A DNA stretch of 64,000 nt, from assembly GCF_009857745.1 (NCBI RefSeq), contig NZ_WWEN01000001.1, positions 248,001 to 312,000 of the forward strand, read 5' to 3'. Both the position numbers and the translations under genes were made by a program. Below the pieces are notes generated by a model that saw only the letters and a program-made list of their open reading frames with translations, had not been told where the DNA came from and did not search any database. Shown piece by piece: positions 8,205 through 16,713 of this stretch; positions within the stretch are counted from its first letter, which is position 1; each line of letters begins with the position of its first letter. The DNA comes from Thalassovita mangrovi. GTDB taxonomy: Bacteria > Pseudomonadota > Alphaproteobacteria > Rhodobacterales > Rhodobacteraceae.

Positions 8205-9110
8205 TCAGCCCAATTCGCGGGCGATCGCGGCGGCCAGCCGGGCGTTGTTCAGCACCAGCGCGATGTTTGCGTCGAGCGATCGGCCCTCGGTCAGCTCGAA
8301 GATCCGTTGCAGCAGGAAGGGCGTCACCTGCTTGCCGGTGATGCCCTGCGCCGTGGCTTCGCCGGTGGCCTGGGCGATGATCGGGCCCATCACCGATTGC
8401 GCGATCTCTGCCTCGGCCGGGATCGGATTGGCGATCAGCTGACCGCCGGGCAGGCCCAGCTGCGCGCGCATCTTGTGCGCGGCGGCGATTTCGGAAGCGC
8501 TGTCCATCCGCAGAGGCGCGGGCAGGTCCGAGACGGCGGACCAGAAGGCCGGGAAGGCGTCCTGCCCATAGGCGATGACCGGCACGCCGTAGGTTTCCAG
8601 CACTTCCAGCGTTTTTGGCAGATCGAGGATCGCCTTGGCCCCGGCGGCCACCACGGTGACCGGGGTTTCCGACAATTCGCGCAGGTCGGCGGAGATGTCG
8701 AAACTGTCCTCGGCGCCCTTGTGCACGCCACCGATGCCGCCGGTGGCGAAGACCTTGATCCCGGCCAGGTGCGCGCCGATCATGGTCGCCGCCACGGTGG
8801 TGGCACCGGTGCCGCCCGAGGCCATGCAGGCGGCCAGGTCGGCGCGGCTGAGCTTGGCCACGCCCTGCGCCTGGGCCAGCGCTTCGAGCTGTTCATCGGT
8901 CAGACCGGCATGCAATTGCCCGCCGATCACCGCGATGGTGGCCGGTGTGGCGCCGGCGGCGCGGACCTCGTCCTCGACCCGGCGGGCGGTTTCCAGGTTC
9001 TGCGGATAGGGCATGCCATGGGTGATGATGGTGCTTTCCAGCGCCACCATCGGGCGGCCCTCGGCCTTGGCTTCGGCGACTTCGGGGGACAGGATCGGGG
9101 CGTAGGTCAT
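8205..9110 (-). CDS. psuG: Pseudouridine-5'-phosphate glycosidase
   Basis: A 301-residue enzyme that splits pseudouridine 5'-phosphate into uracil and ribose 5-phosphate, the C-C bond-breaking step of pseudouridine catabolism. Characteristic blocks are ALESTIITHGMPYPQNL near residue 22, LHAGL, the catalytic Lys region KLSRADL and GGTGATTVAATM, and GGIGGVHKGAE. The ATG at 9110 overlaps the psuK stop codon (ATGA), so the two are translationally coupled. The open frame runs upstream through psuK, but that part is an antisense-like artefact of high GC. Confidence 0.92.
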   Translation of the reverse strand: MTYAPILSPEVAEAKAEGRPMVALESTIITHGMPYPQNLETARRVEDEVRAAGATPATIAVIGGQLHAGLTDEQLEALAQAQGVAKLSRADLAACMASGGTGATTVAATMIGAHLAGIKVFATGGIGGVHKGAEDSFDISADLRELSETPVTVVAAGAKAILDLPKTLEVLETYGVPVIAYGQDAFPAFWSAVSDLPAPLRMDSASEIAAAHKMRAQLGLPGGQLIANPIPAEAEIAQSVMGPIIAQATGEATAQGITGKQVTPFLLQRIFELTEGRSLDANIALVLNNARLAAAIARELG

Positions 9111-10000
9111 TGCGGTTTTGCTCCGGAAACATAGGCGGCGGCGGCGGCGAGCGCGCGGTCCAGCGCCTGTTCGCGGGCCGCGCCTCGGGTTTCGGCGGCC
9201 ATATGGGCCGCCATGAACGTATCGCCCGCGCCGGTGACGCGGGACACATGCACCGCGGGCGGCGCGGCAACCACCACGCCCTCGGCGCTGGCGTCGCAGG
9301 CGGACCTGCCGCCATCGGTGACCAGCGCCCGCGCCGCACCGTGACGCAGCAGCGCCTGCGCGGCATCGGCGGCGTTGTCGAAGGTTGTTCGGCACAGGAT
9401 GCCGGCCTCTTCGAGGTTGACGTAAAGCACCGCGCGGGGATGGCGCAGGAAGGGCAGCAGCCGATCGGCCTTGCCCGGCGAGGCCGGGGCCACGCGCAGG
9501 TCGGCGCGGGCGAAGGCGGCGTGGGTGGCGATTTCTTCCAGTAGCGACACCGTCAGGTTGCCGTCCAGCGCGATCGGTCCCTCGTAGGGGCTGTCATGGC
9601 TGCCCAGCGGGCCTTCGATCAGCGGGTGCAGGATATTGATGCCCGCCGCTTCCAGCGAATGCGCGTCGGCAATCGCCGCGATCAGCCCGTTGGCGCCCTC
9701 GACCGCCAGGTAACGGTCGGTGGGTAGGTCGTGGGACCGGTAGACATGGCGCGTATCGACACCGAGCCCGGCGCAGGCTGCCAGCAATTCGTCGCCCTCG
9801 GCATCGTGGCCGATGGCGGTCAGCACCGAGGGCGTCATCCCGAACCGGCCCAGGGTGACGGCGATATTCATCGCGACGCCGCCGGGCAACCGTTCGATCC
9901 GGCCCGGCATGTCCTGGCCTTGCCGCATTTCGGTGGCCGAGCGGCCGATCACGTCCCACAGGACCGATCCGATGCATAAGATATTCGGGGAAATCGTCAT
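9107..10000 (-). CDS. psuK: Pseudouridine kinase (PfkB family)
   Basis: A 297-residue ribokinase-type sugar kinase expected to phosphorylate pseudouridine for psuG, which overlaps its stop codon. The N-terminal PfkB signature GGVAMNIAVTLGRFG lies near residue 42 and the C-terminal signature with catalytic Asp, VTGAGDTFMAAHMA, near 257. ATG at 10000 gives the family start CIGSVLWDVIG; 23 codons further upstream are open but lack support. Substrate is inferred from the psuG neighbour. Confidence 0.88.
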   Translation of the reverse strand: MTISPNILCIGSVLWDVIGRSATEMRQGQDMPGRIERLPGGVAMNIAVTLGRFGMTPSVLTAIGHDAEGDELLAACAGLGVDTRHVYRSHDLPTDRYLAVEGANGLIAAIADAHSLEAAGINILHPLIEGPLGSHDSPYEGPIALDGNLTVSLLEEIATHAAFARADLRVAPASPGKADRLLPFLRHPRAVLYVNLEEAGILCRTTFDNAADAAQALLRHGAARALVTDGGRSACDASAEGVVVAAPPAVHVSRVTGAGDTFMAAHMAAETRGAAREQALDRALAAAAAYVSGAKPQ

Positions 10001-10241
10001 GGCATCGCTTTGACACTGAAAAATGCGACGCTTCAAGAGCCTATTGCAACCATGGCTAAAGGCCCGCAAAAGGATTGCGCAGGCGACAGGCCGGGGCCAT
10101 CGGGAATCCCCTAAGAGGGGGGGAAGTCACGATTTGGCGGGTATTTTGCGCGTCTAACCCCGCAATTGCGGCGCTCGGGGGTTGCCAAGGCCGCGAATAT
10201 CCCTTAAACGCGCGCTCACTTCACAGGCGGGGTTGGTCCTT

Positions 10242-10297
10242 GCGGGGAGACATCCCGTAACGGTCCACCGGTTGGGCGAATGCCCTAAAAGCCCCGC
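10242..10297 (+). promoter_or_regulatory. Possible structured leader of rpsB
   Basis: GCGGGG (10242-10247) can close on CCCCGC (10292-10297) around a perfect GGGC-GAAT-GCCC hairpin (10274-10285), just ahead of the rpsB ribosome site. Autogenous control of rpsB-tsf through an S2 leader is known in other bacteria; here it is an inference from the fold. Confidence 0.35.
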
Positions 10298-10327
10298 TCA
10301 GGCGCAAACCGGAAAAGGAAAATGGAC

Positions 10328-11095
10328 ATGGCGCTTCCTGAATTCACTCTGCGTCAGCTGCTCGAAGCTGGCGTTCACTTTGGTCACCAAACCCAACGCT
10401 GGAATCCCCGCATGGGCGAGTTCATCTATGGCTCGCGCAACGGCATCCACATCCTGGACCTGACCCAGACCGTTCCGATGCTGGACCAGGCCCTGAAAGC
10501 CGTTCGTGACACCGTCGCCAAGGGCGGCCGGGTTCTGTTCGTCGGCACCAAGCGTCAGGCTTCGGCCCCGGTCGCGGAAGCCGCCGAGAAATGCGCGCAG
10601 TACTACATGAACCACCGCTGGCTGGGCGGCACCCTGACCAACTGGCAGACCGTTTCGCAGTCGATCAACCGTCTGAAGACCATCGACGAGCAGCTGCAGT
10701 CGGGCGCGGAAGGCCTGACCAAGAAAGAACGCCTGAACATGGAACGCGACCAGCAGAAGCTGCAGGCTTCGCTGGGCGGTATCCGCGACATGGGCGGCGT
10801 TCCGGACCTGCTGTTCGTGATCGACGTCAAGAAAGAATCGCTGGCAATCGCCGAAGCCAACAAGCTGGGCATCCCGGTTGTGGCCGTGGTCGATACCAAC
10901 TGCTCGCCCGACGGCGTTGACTATATCATCCCCGGCAACGACGACGCATCGCGCGCGATCTCGCTGTATTGCGATCTGGTCAGCCGCGCCGCTCTGGACG
11001 GCATGTCGGCACAGATGGACGCGGCTGGCGTCGACCTGGGCGCCCTGGAAGAGGCCCCGGTCGAGGAAGCTGCTGAAGAAGCGGCCGAAGCCTAA
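10328..11095 (+). CDS. rpsB: 30S ribosomal protein S2
   Basis: A 255-residue S2 protein, which binds the head-body junction of the 30S subunit together with S1. [20 protein letters not shown] and [19 protein letters not shown] are family signatures, as is the [13 protein letters not shown] strand. ATG codons at 10322 (MDMALP) and 10328 (MALP) share the ribosome site GGAAAAGGA; the second matches the usual N-terminus. The acidic alanine-glutamate C-terminus is usual for alphaproteobacteria. It is followed by tsf after an 81-bp gap holding a hairpin. Confidence 0.97.
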   Translation: MALPEFTLRQLLEAGVHFGHQTQRWNPRMGEFIYGSRNGIHILDLTQTVPMLDQALKAVRDTVAKGGRVLFVGTKRQASAPVAEAAEKCAQYYMNHRWLGGTLTNWQTVSQSINRLKTIDEQLQSGAEGLTKKERLNMERDQQKLQASLGGIRDMGGVPDLLFVIDVKKESLAIAEANKLGIPVVAVVDTNCSPDGVDYIIPGNDDASRAISLYCDLVSRAALDGMSAQMDAAGVDLGALEEAPVEEAAEEAAEA

Positions 11096-11116
11096 GCTTC
11101 TGTCACGAAACTGATA

Positions 11117-11143
11117 CCGGGCGCGGGCTATTTCCCGCCCCGG
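11117..11143 (+). terminator. Hairpin between rpsB and tsf
   Basis: GCGGG/CCCGC with flanking GGG/CCC around a CTATTT loop and one bulge. No U-run follows, so partial attenuation or RNA stabilisation between the two genes is more likely than full termination. Confidence 0.4.
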
Positions 11144-11176
11144 GACCTACAATACTTATTCCGAGGAGAGCCAATC

Positions 11177-12052
11177 ATGGCGATCACTGCTGCACAGGTG
11201 AAAGAGCTGCGCGTCGCGACCGGCGCGGGCATGATGGATGCGAAAAAAGCGCTGACCGAAACCGACGGCGACATGGAAGCCGCAATCGACTGGCTGCGCA
11301 CCAAGGGTCTGGCCACCGCGGCCAAGAAATCGGGCCGCACCGCGGCCGAGGGCCTGGTGGCTGTTGCCGTCGAAGGCGGCAAGGGTGTTGCGGTCGAGGT
11401 GAACTCCGAAACCGACTTCGTCGCCAAGAACGCCGAATTCCAGGAAATGGTCAAAGCCATCGCCGGTGCGGCGCTGAACGTGGCCGATGTCGAAGCTCTG
11501 GTCGCGGCCGATCTGGGCGGCAAGACCGTTGCCGACACCCTGACCGACAAGATCGCCACCATCGGCGAAAACATGGGCGTGCGCCGCATGGCGTCGGTCG
11601 AAGGTGCCAACGTGGTGTCCTATGTCCACAACGCCGTTGCCGGCGGCATGGGCAAGATCGGCGTTCTGGTCGCGCTGTCGGGTGACAACGAAGAGTTCGG
11701 CAAGCAGGTCGCGATGCACATCGCAGCCGCCAACCCGGCCGCTCTGGGCGAAGCCGACATGGACCCGGCGATCGTCGAAAAGGAACGTTCGATCCAGATC
11801 GACATCGCGCGTGAATCGGGCAAGCCCGAGCAGGTGATCGAGAAGATGATCGAAGGCCGGATGAAGAAATTCATCGCCGAAAGCACCCTGCTGGGCCAGG
11901 CTTTCGTCGTGAACCCCGACCTGACCGTCGAAGCCGCCGCCAAGGAAGCCGGCGTCGAAATCACCGGTTTCGTGCGCCTGGAAGTGGGCGAGGGGATCGA
12001 GAAGAAAGAAGAAGATTTCGCAGCTGAAGTGGCCAAGGTCGTTCAGGGCTGA
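11177..12052 (+). CDS. tsf: Elongation factor Ts
   Basis: A 291-residue guanine-nucleotide exchange factor for EF-Tu. The N-terminal UBA-like segment [19 protein letters not shown] and the TDFVAKN core motif near residue 79 are diagnostic, and the length is normal. It starts after a GAGGAG ribosome site, downstream of rpsB in the conserved rpsB-tsf order, and ends in a strong intrinsic terminator at 12078-12108. Confidence 0.97.
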   Translation: MAITAAQVKELRVATGAGMMDAKKALTETDGDMEAAIDWLRTKGLATAAKKSGRTAAEGLVAVAVEGGKGVAVEVNSETDFVAKNAEFQEMVKAIAGAALNVADVEALVAADLGGKTVADTLTDKIATIGENMGVRRMASVEGANVVSYVHNAVAGGMGKIGVLVALSGDNEEFGKQVAMHIAAANPAALGEADMDPAIVEKERSIQIDIARESGKPEQVIEKMIEGRMKKFIAESTLLGQAFVVNPDLTVEAAAKEAGVEITGFVRLEVGEGIEKKEEDFAAEVAKVVQG

Positions 12053-12077
12053 TCCCAGCGATCTGCGAAAGAATCGA

Positions 12078-12108
12078 AACGCCCTGCCATACGGCGGGGC
12101 GTTTTTTT
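12078..12108 (+). terminator. Intrinsic terminator of rpsB-tsf
   Basis: AACGCCCTGCC pairs with GGCGGGGCGTT (11 bp, one G-U) around ATAC, then seven T residues. Confidence 0.85.
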
Positions 12109-12163
12109 ATGCGCGCTGCCCGGAGCGTCCGGTGGTGAGGCGGCCCGCATTTCGAGGCGGCAC

Positions 12164-12197
12164 AAAAAAGAGCGGTGCCTTTTTCAAGGCACCGCTC
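12164..12197 (-). terminator. Minus-strand intrinsic terminator
   Basis: GAGCGGTGCCTT/AAGGCACCGCTC is a perfect 12-bp stem with a 4-nt loop. On the minus strand it is followed by six T residues (plus-strand A at 12164-12169). It ends either the luxR transcript or a separate small RNA. Confidence 0.8.
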
Positions 12198-12376
12198 CAA
12201 ATATCGGATGCGCCCCTCAAGATTGGGGATGAGAAGGGGCGCATCCAGTGCTGACTTACGGTCCGACTATATTGACCGCAAGCCAGCGTCCGGTAGGACC
12301 GGTCGGAAAGAAGAGCCCTGGAATCGCAAGGTTCCTATCCGATTGTTCCCTGGCTAAAGCCACCACTCACGGAACG
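12164..12376 (-). ncRNA. Candidate structured RNA downstream of tandem luxR genes
   Basis: Read on the minus strand, this stretch holds four serial stem-loops and a terminator: GTTCC/GGAAC enclosing TGGC-TTTA-GCCA (12345-12375), a weak CCGG-based stem, GCTTGCGGTC/GACCGTAAGT (12254-12283), GGATGCGCCCC/GGGGCGCATCC (12206-12246), and a 12-bp terminator stem with six U. The third stem closes with two G-U pairs on the minus strand but has C-A mismatches on the plus strand, which fixes the RNA strand. It may be a separate RNA or the 3' UTR of the luxR gene. Family not recognised. Confidence 0.6.
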
Positions 12377-12410
12377 CTTTAAGTGTGCACTTTTACCGTC
12401 GGATAAAAAA

Positions 12411-12426
12411 GTAAGGGATTCCCTAC
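12411..12426. promoter_or_regulatory. Operator-like dyad upstream of the structured RNA
   Basis: GTAAGGGATTCCCTAC is a near-palindrome of 16 bp, centred about 43 bp upstream of the first stem of the minus-strand RNA. Position and symmetry resemble sites of LuxR-type activators, but it does not match a lux box consensus. A GGGAATCCC core also occurs at 10102-10110. Confidence 0.3.
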
Positions 12427-12478
12427 CTTTTCGGATAGTGTCCGGTAAATTATTGAATTTTATTATTTTTTGAGGCGT

Positions 12479-13234
12479 TTAGACTTCGATCACGAACATC
12501 TGGTTCTGTAACGCAGCTTTCAGAACCGCTTGTGCGGTTGTTTCCACATTCAGCGCTTCGCGCGCAAGGCGCAGATGTTTTTCGACTGTAGCGGGCGTCA
12601 GCCCCATCAGCAGCGCGATATCCTGCATGGTCTTGCCGTCGCCCACCCACTCCAGTGCCTCGCGCTGGCGCTTGGTAAGACTGCGGCCGGCTCCCGAGTA
12701 GGGCAGGGTCATGATCTTCAGATGGGCCACATTGTTCATCACGATGAGATCGTCGCCATGCCGCTCCCACAGTGCATCGACGTCATCCTGGCAGATATCG
12801 GCCTGCGCCGTCAGCGCGATCGCCCCCTTGGACCGCGGTGAGATCGATTTGAAACTGACGGTGTAGCCAGCCCGTACATCCAAAGACAGATTGAAGTCGA
12901 CCACCCGGCGCTCGGCTTCGCTCAGAGTACCGCTTTCCATCATCTTCGGCAGGATGTTCCAACTGCAGGCGCCTTCGTTATCCAGAACCCATTTCACCAT
13001 CGGGGCGTGAAAATACAGACCTTCCCCCATGAAGACGTCGGTATAGGCCGGGGAATGATTGGTCAGGACGATAAAGTCCTCGGGATCTCCCAGGGAGGTG
13101 CCGCTACGATAACGGGTATAGCCATAGAGCAGCCGGTCGAAACCATACTCGGCCATCTTCCGAGTATGCATATCCCAAAGCTCTTCAATGCTTTGCGCAT
13201 TGGTCATCGCTTTCAGATACTTCCTGAGGCTCAT
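12479..13234 (-). CDS. LuxR-family regulator (copy 1 of a tandem pair)
   Basis: A 251-residue regulator with an N-terminal autoinducer-binding-type domain (about residues 10-165) and a C-terminal LuxR helix-turn-helix (LTKRQREALEWVGDGKTMQD then IALLMGLTPATVEKHLRLAREAL, residues about 180-240). It is closely similar along its whole length to the next gene, so the pair is a duplication. No luxI-like synthase lies nearby, making both LuxR solos. ATG at 13234 follows a GGGGATGGG stretch; 18 upstream codons are open but unlikely. A structured RNA candidate lies downstream on the same strand. Confidence 0.85.
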   Translation of the reverse strand: MSLRKYLKAMTNAQSIEELWDMHTRKMAEYGFDRLLYGYTRYRSGTSLGDPEDFIVLTNHSPAYTDVFMGEGLYFHAPMVKWVLDNEGACSWNILPKMMESGTLSEAERRVVDFNLSLDVRAGYTVSFKSISPRSKGAIALTAQADICQDDVDALWERHGDDLIVMNNVAHLKIMTLPYSGAGRSLTKRQREALEWVGDGKTMQDIALLMGLTPATVEKHLRLAREALNVETTAQAVLKAALQNQMFVIEV

Positions 13235-13480
13235 CCCATCCCCATTATTCCGGCTCCACGCGCCAAAAAAGCAGGCGAGTCCGGCCATGTAAAAACAACT
13301 CTAATGCCCATTTTTAACTTTAATGAATGGGAGTGTCGATAGCGGCTAAGATATGTTTTAAAAAATGTCGTTCAGCCGCAACTTTCAGCGAAATGCCTAT
13401 TTCGCTGCTGTCATCCTCGGTTGATCAGCCCGCCTGGGGCAGGGCGGATCCCCAAGCCCTGACCCTTTTCAAACGTTCGA

Positions 13481-14236
13481 TCAAACCTCAAAGATGAACA
13501 TCTGGTTCTTCAGCGCCGCCTTCAGAACCGCCTGCGCGGTCGTTTCCACGTTCAGCGCTTCGCGCGCAAGGCGCAGATGCTTTTCCACCGTTGCCGGGGT
13601 CAGCCCCATCAGCAGCGCAATATCCTGGGTGGTTTTTCCGTCGCCGACCCATTCCAGCACTTCTTTCTGCCGTTTGGTCAGGCTGCGGCCGGTGCCGATA
13701 TGGGGTAGGGTCATGATCTTGAGATGCGCGATATTGTTCATCAACACGATGTCGTCGCCGTGTTCCGCCCAGAGCTTGTCGATCTCTTGCTGGCTGATAT
13801 CGGCCTGGGCGGTCAGCCCGATCACCCCCTTAGAGCGCGGTGAAATGGACTTGAAGCTGATCGTGTATCCCGCCAGCACGTTCTGCGAGATGTTGAAGTC
13901 GATCACCCGGCGTTCGCTGTCGCTCAGCGTTTCGCTTGCCATCATCTTCTGCAGGATGTTCCAACTGCAGGCGCCTTCGTTTTCCAGAACCCACTTCGTC
14001 ATCGGCGCCTGAAAATACAGACCTTCGCCGATGAACACATCCGTGTAGGAGGGTTTGTGATTGGTCAGCACGATGCAATCTTCGGGATCGCCGAACGACG
14101 TGTTGTGCCGGTAGCGCGTGAACCCATAGATCAGACGGTCGAACCCATATTCGGCCATTTTCCGGGTATGCATATCCCAAAGCTCGCCGATGCTTTGCGC
14201 ATTGGTGATCGCTTTCAGATATTGGGTAAATGCCAT
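13481..14236 (-). CDS. LuxR-family regulator (copy 2 of a tandem pair)
   Basis: A 251-residue protein of the same length and layout as copy 1, with near-identical blocks AQSIxELWDMHTRKMAEYGF, FKSISPRSKG and LMGLTPATVEKHLRLAREAL. The ligand domain differs more than the DNA-binding domain, so the two may sense different signals at similar sites. The genes share orientation with a 246-bp gap, so a single transcript is possible. The 5' flank (14237-14400) is clearly AT-richer than its surroundings. Confidence 0.85.
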   Translation of the reverse strand: MAFTQYLKAITNAQSIGELWDMHTRKMAEYGFDRLIYGFTRYRHNTSFGDPEDCIVLTNHKPSYTDVFIGEGLYFQAPMTKWVLENEGACSWNILQKMMASETLSDSERRVIDFNISQNVLAGYTISFKSISPRSKGVIGLTAQADISQQEIDKLWAEHGDDIVLMNNIAHLKIMTLPHIGTGRSLTKRQKEVLEWVGDGKTTQDIALLMGLTPATVEKHLRLAREALNVETTAQAVLKAALKNQMFIFEV

Positions 14237-14332
14237 CCCATCCTCTTCTTGCCGGTTCGCCCGTATTGCGCGTTCGACCTTCTGACGAGCAAATAATGCA
14301 ATAAAACATACATTATCTGAAACTTTGTTATT

Positions 14333-14342
14333 CTGTCGACAG
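14333..14342. promoter_or_regulatory. Palindrome upstream of the luxR pair
   Basis: CTGTCGACAG is a perfect 10-bp palindrome 96 bp upstream of the second luxR start, in an AT-rich stretch. It could be a regulator site; the CTGT/ACAG halves recall lux-type boxes but lack their spacing. Confidence 0.2.
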
Positions 14343-14451
14343 ACGCAAAGCTATATATTTAAATCCGCAGCGGGAATGCAATCAAAAATTGAATTCAGTG
14401 ATATGCATCCGTTCATCCGCATGGGCCTGCGGGCGGGCGGGTCTGCGGGGG

Positions 14452-15210
14452 TCAGAGCACCCGGCTCAGCCCGGTCTGCACCTTCCTGAGCGCTGGCAGA
14501 TACTGCTCCACCACCTGTTGCGGATCGCCATGTGTCGCCGCCATGCCGGTGTTCAGCGCCGCCACCGTCGTGCCGCGCCCGTCGCGCAGCGGCACCGCCA
14601 GCGACCGCAGCCCGGTTTCGATTTCCTGATCGTTCAATGCATAGCCCTGGTCGCGCACCTTTGCGATTTCGGCCATGATGTCATCCGGATCGGTCAGGCT
14701 GCGCGGGCTGCGCGGCGTCAGGTCCGACGCGTCGATAATGGCGCGGGCCTGGTCGATGGGCAGGGCGGCCAGCAACACCCGCCCCATCGAGGTGCAATGC
14801 GCCGGCAGCCGCGATCCCGGCATCAGACCGATCGACATCACCCGTTTCTGCGCCGCCCGCGCCAGGTAGACGATTTCGGTACCATCGAGGATCGACACCG
14901 AAACGCTTTCGCCGATCTGTTCGGTCAGCTGATCAAGCCAGGGTTGTACGATCTGCGGCAAGGGAAGCGACGCGATCGCCCCCATGCCCAGCCGTAAAAC
15001 CCGCGGCGTCAGGGTGAAATACTTGCCGTCGTAATCGGCATAACCTTCGGCATGCAGCGTCAATAGGCAGCGCCGCGCGGTGGCCCGGTCCAGCCCGGTG
15101 TCCTGCGCCACCTGCGAAATCGACAGGCGCGGGGCATCGGCGCGGAAACATTCCAGCACCCGCAGCCCCTTGGCGAGGGAATGGATGTGATCGGTGGTTT
15201 TGTTCATCAT
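14452..15210 (-). CDS. IclR-family regulator (PcaR/PobR-like)
   Basis: A 252-residue regulator with an N-terminal winged helix (LSISQVAQDTGLDRATARRCLLTL, residues about 28-52) and a C-terminal effector domain with AHCTSMGRVLLAALP and ALNDQEIETGLRSLAVPLRD motifs. IclR proteins of this branch control beta-ketoadipate genes; the pcaIJF operon diverges from it 106 bp away. ATG ATG at 15210 and 15207 are both possible starts without a good ribosome site; 15 upstream codons are open. A PcaR-like role is inferred from position. Confidence 0.8.
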   Translation of the reverse strand: MMNKTTDHIHSLAKGLRVLECFRADAPRLSISQVAQDTGLDRATARRCLLTLHAEGYADYDGKYFTLTPRVLRLGMGAIASLPLPQIVQPWLDQLTEQIGESVSVSILDGTEIVYLARAAQKRVMSIGLMPGSRLPAHCTSMGRVLLAALPIDQARAIIDASDLTPRSPRSLTDPDDIMAEIAKVRDQGYALNDQEIETGLRSLAVPLRDGRGTTVAALNTGMAATHGDPQQVVEQYLPALRKVQTGLSRVL

Positions 15211-15316
15211 GCGCACATTTTCGGACGGGATATGAACAAAAATCACTATTCGCACAAAACCCTTAGGGCAAGCGCCATTCTGTCCTATCTAAATTGCGGA
15301 GGATACGGAGGAGTTC

Positions 15317-16036
15317 ATGGACAAGACCATTGCAAGCCTGGCCGAGGCGGTTTCGGGCATTCCCGACGGGGCCGTTTTGATGATCGGCGGTTTCGGCGGA
15401 TCGGGCGCGCCGATCGAGCTGATCCACGCGCTGATCGACCGCTACCGCGCTACCGGATCGCCCGGGAACCTGACGGTGGTGAACAACAATGCCGGTACCG
15501 GAAAGATCGGAATCTCGGCGATGATCGATGCCGGGATGGTGCGGAAAATCATCTGTTCCTATCCGCGCACCAAGGATCATGAATCCTTTGCGAACAAATA
15601 CCTGTCCGGCGAACTTGAACTGGAACTGGTGCCGCAGGGCACGCTGTCGGAACGCATCCGCGCCGCCGGCGCTGGCATTCCTGCCTTCTTCACGCCGACC
15701 GGCTATGGCACCGACCTTGCCGAGGGCAAGCAGATCCAGGAATTCGACGGCAAACCTTATGTGATGGAACGCTGGCTGAAGGCCGACTTCGCCCTCATCA
15801 AGGCGGAACTGGGCGATCCGCATGGCAACCTGACGTACCGGTTGGCGGCGCGCAACTTCAACCCGACCATGTGCATGGCCGCCGACACCGCCATCGCACA
15901 GGTCAGCAGCGCGGTGCCGCTGGGCGGGATCGATCCGGTCGATGTGATCACGCCAGGCATCTTCGTCAGCGGCATCGTCGAGGTGCCCAATCCGCAACAG
16001 GAAGAAGACCTGATCCGCGCCGGGGAGGTGCATTGA
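15317..16036 (+). CDS. pcaI: 3-oxoadipate CoA-transferase subunit A
   Basis: A 239-residue alpha subunit of succinyl-CoA:3-oxoadipate CoA-transferase, which activates beta-ketoadipate in the last stage of aromatic-ring catabolism. GGFGGSGAPIELIHAL near residue 25 is the CoA-binding signature, and GxGTDLAEGKQIQEFDGKPY near 130 matches subunit A. A strong GGAGG ribosome site stands at 15309. Stop and pcaJ start overlap (TGATG), so the subunits are made in a fixed ratio. Confidence 0.9.
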   Translation: MDKTIASLAEAVSGIPDGAVLMIGGFGGSGAPIELIHALIDRYRATGSPGNLTVVNNNAGTGKIGISAMIDAGMVRKIICSYPRTKDHESFANKYLSGELELELVPQGTLSERIRAAGAGIPAFFTPTGYGTDLAEGKQIQEFDGKPYVMERWLKADFALIKAELGDPHGNLTYRLAARNFNPTMCMAADTAIAQVSSAVPLGGIDPVDVITPGIFVSGIVEVPNPQQEEDLIRAGEVH

Positions 16037-16713
16037 TGAGCTGGCAGAAACTGACCAACGCGCAGATCGCCTGGCGCGCGGCGCAGGACATCGAAGACGG
16101 TGCTTACGTCAATCTGGGCATCGGCTTCCCGGAAATGGTCGCCAAATACCCGCCCGAAGGCCGCGACGTGATCTATCACAGCGAAAACGGCATCCTCGGC
16201 TTCGGCGAAGCGCCGCCCGAGGGCGAAGAAGACTGGGACCTGATCAACGCGGGCAAGAAGGCGGTGACGCTCAATCCCGGGGCCTCGATCTTCCACCATA
16301 CCGACAGTTTCGCCATGGTGCGCGGCGGCCATCTGGACGTGGCGATCCTCGGCGCCTACCAGGTGGCACAGAACGGCGACCTGGCCAACTGGCGCATCGG
16401 AACGTCGGGCATTCCGGCGGTGGGTGGCGCGATGGACCTGGTGCATGGGGCAGGGCGCGTGGCCGTGGTCACCGAACACACCACCAAGGACGGCAAGCCG
16501 AAACTGGTCGAGCGTTGTTCCTTCCCACTGACAGGCGTTGGCTGCGTGACCCGCATCTATAGCTCGCTGGCGGTGGTCGACATCGAAGACGGCCATTTCG
16601 TCCTGCGCGAAAAAATCCCCGATATTTCAATGGATAACCTGCAATCCCTGACCGGCGCGCCGCTGCATACAGACGGCGCGGTCGGGGATCTCATCACACC
16701 GGAGCTGACCTGA
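16036..16713 (+). CDS. pcaJ: 3-oxoadipate CoA-transferase subunit B
   Basis: A 225-residue beta subunit of the CoA-transferase. It carries the catalytic glutamate in YHSENGILGFG near residue 50 and the YVNLGIGFPEMVA block near 25. It overlaps both neighbours by TGATG. The related 3-ketoacid (SCOT) transferases have the same fold; the adjoining thiolase and IclR regulator favour beta-ketoadipate as substrate. Confidence 0.9.
   Translation: MSWQKLTNAQIAWRAAQDIEDGAYVNLGIGFPEMVAKYPPEGRDVIYHSENGILGFGEAPPEGEEDWDLINAGKKAVTLNPGASIFHHTDSFAMVRGGHLDVAILGAYQVAQNGDLANWRIGTSGIPAVGGAMDLVHGAGRVAVVTEHTTKDGKPKLVERCSFPLTGVGCVTRIYSSLAVVDIEDGHFVLREKIPDISMDNLQSLTGAPLHTDGAVGDLITPELT

Noticed and set aside
13386-13407. 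Perfect CAGCGAAAT/ATTTCGCTG hairpin between the two luxR genes
   Set aside because: No U-run on either strand and no promoter nearby, so neither a terminator nor an RNA gene is supported; it may be an operator.
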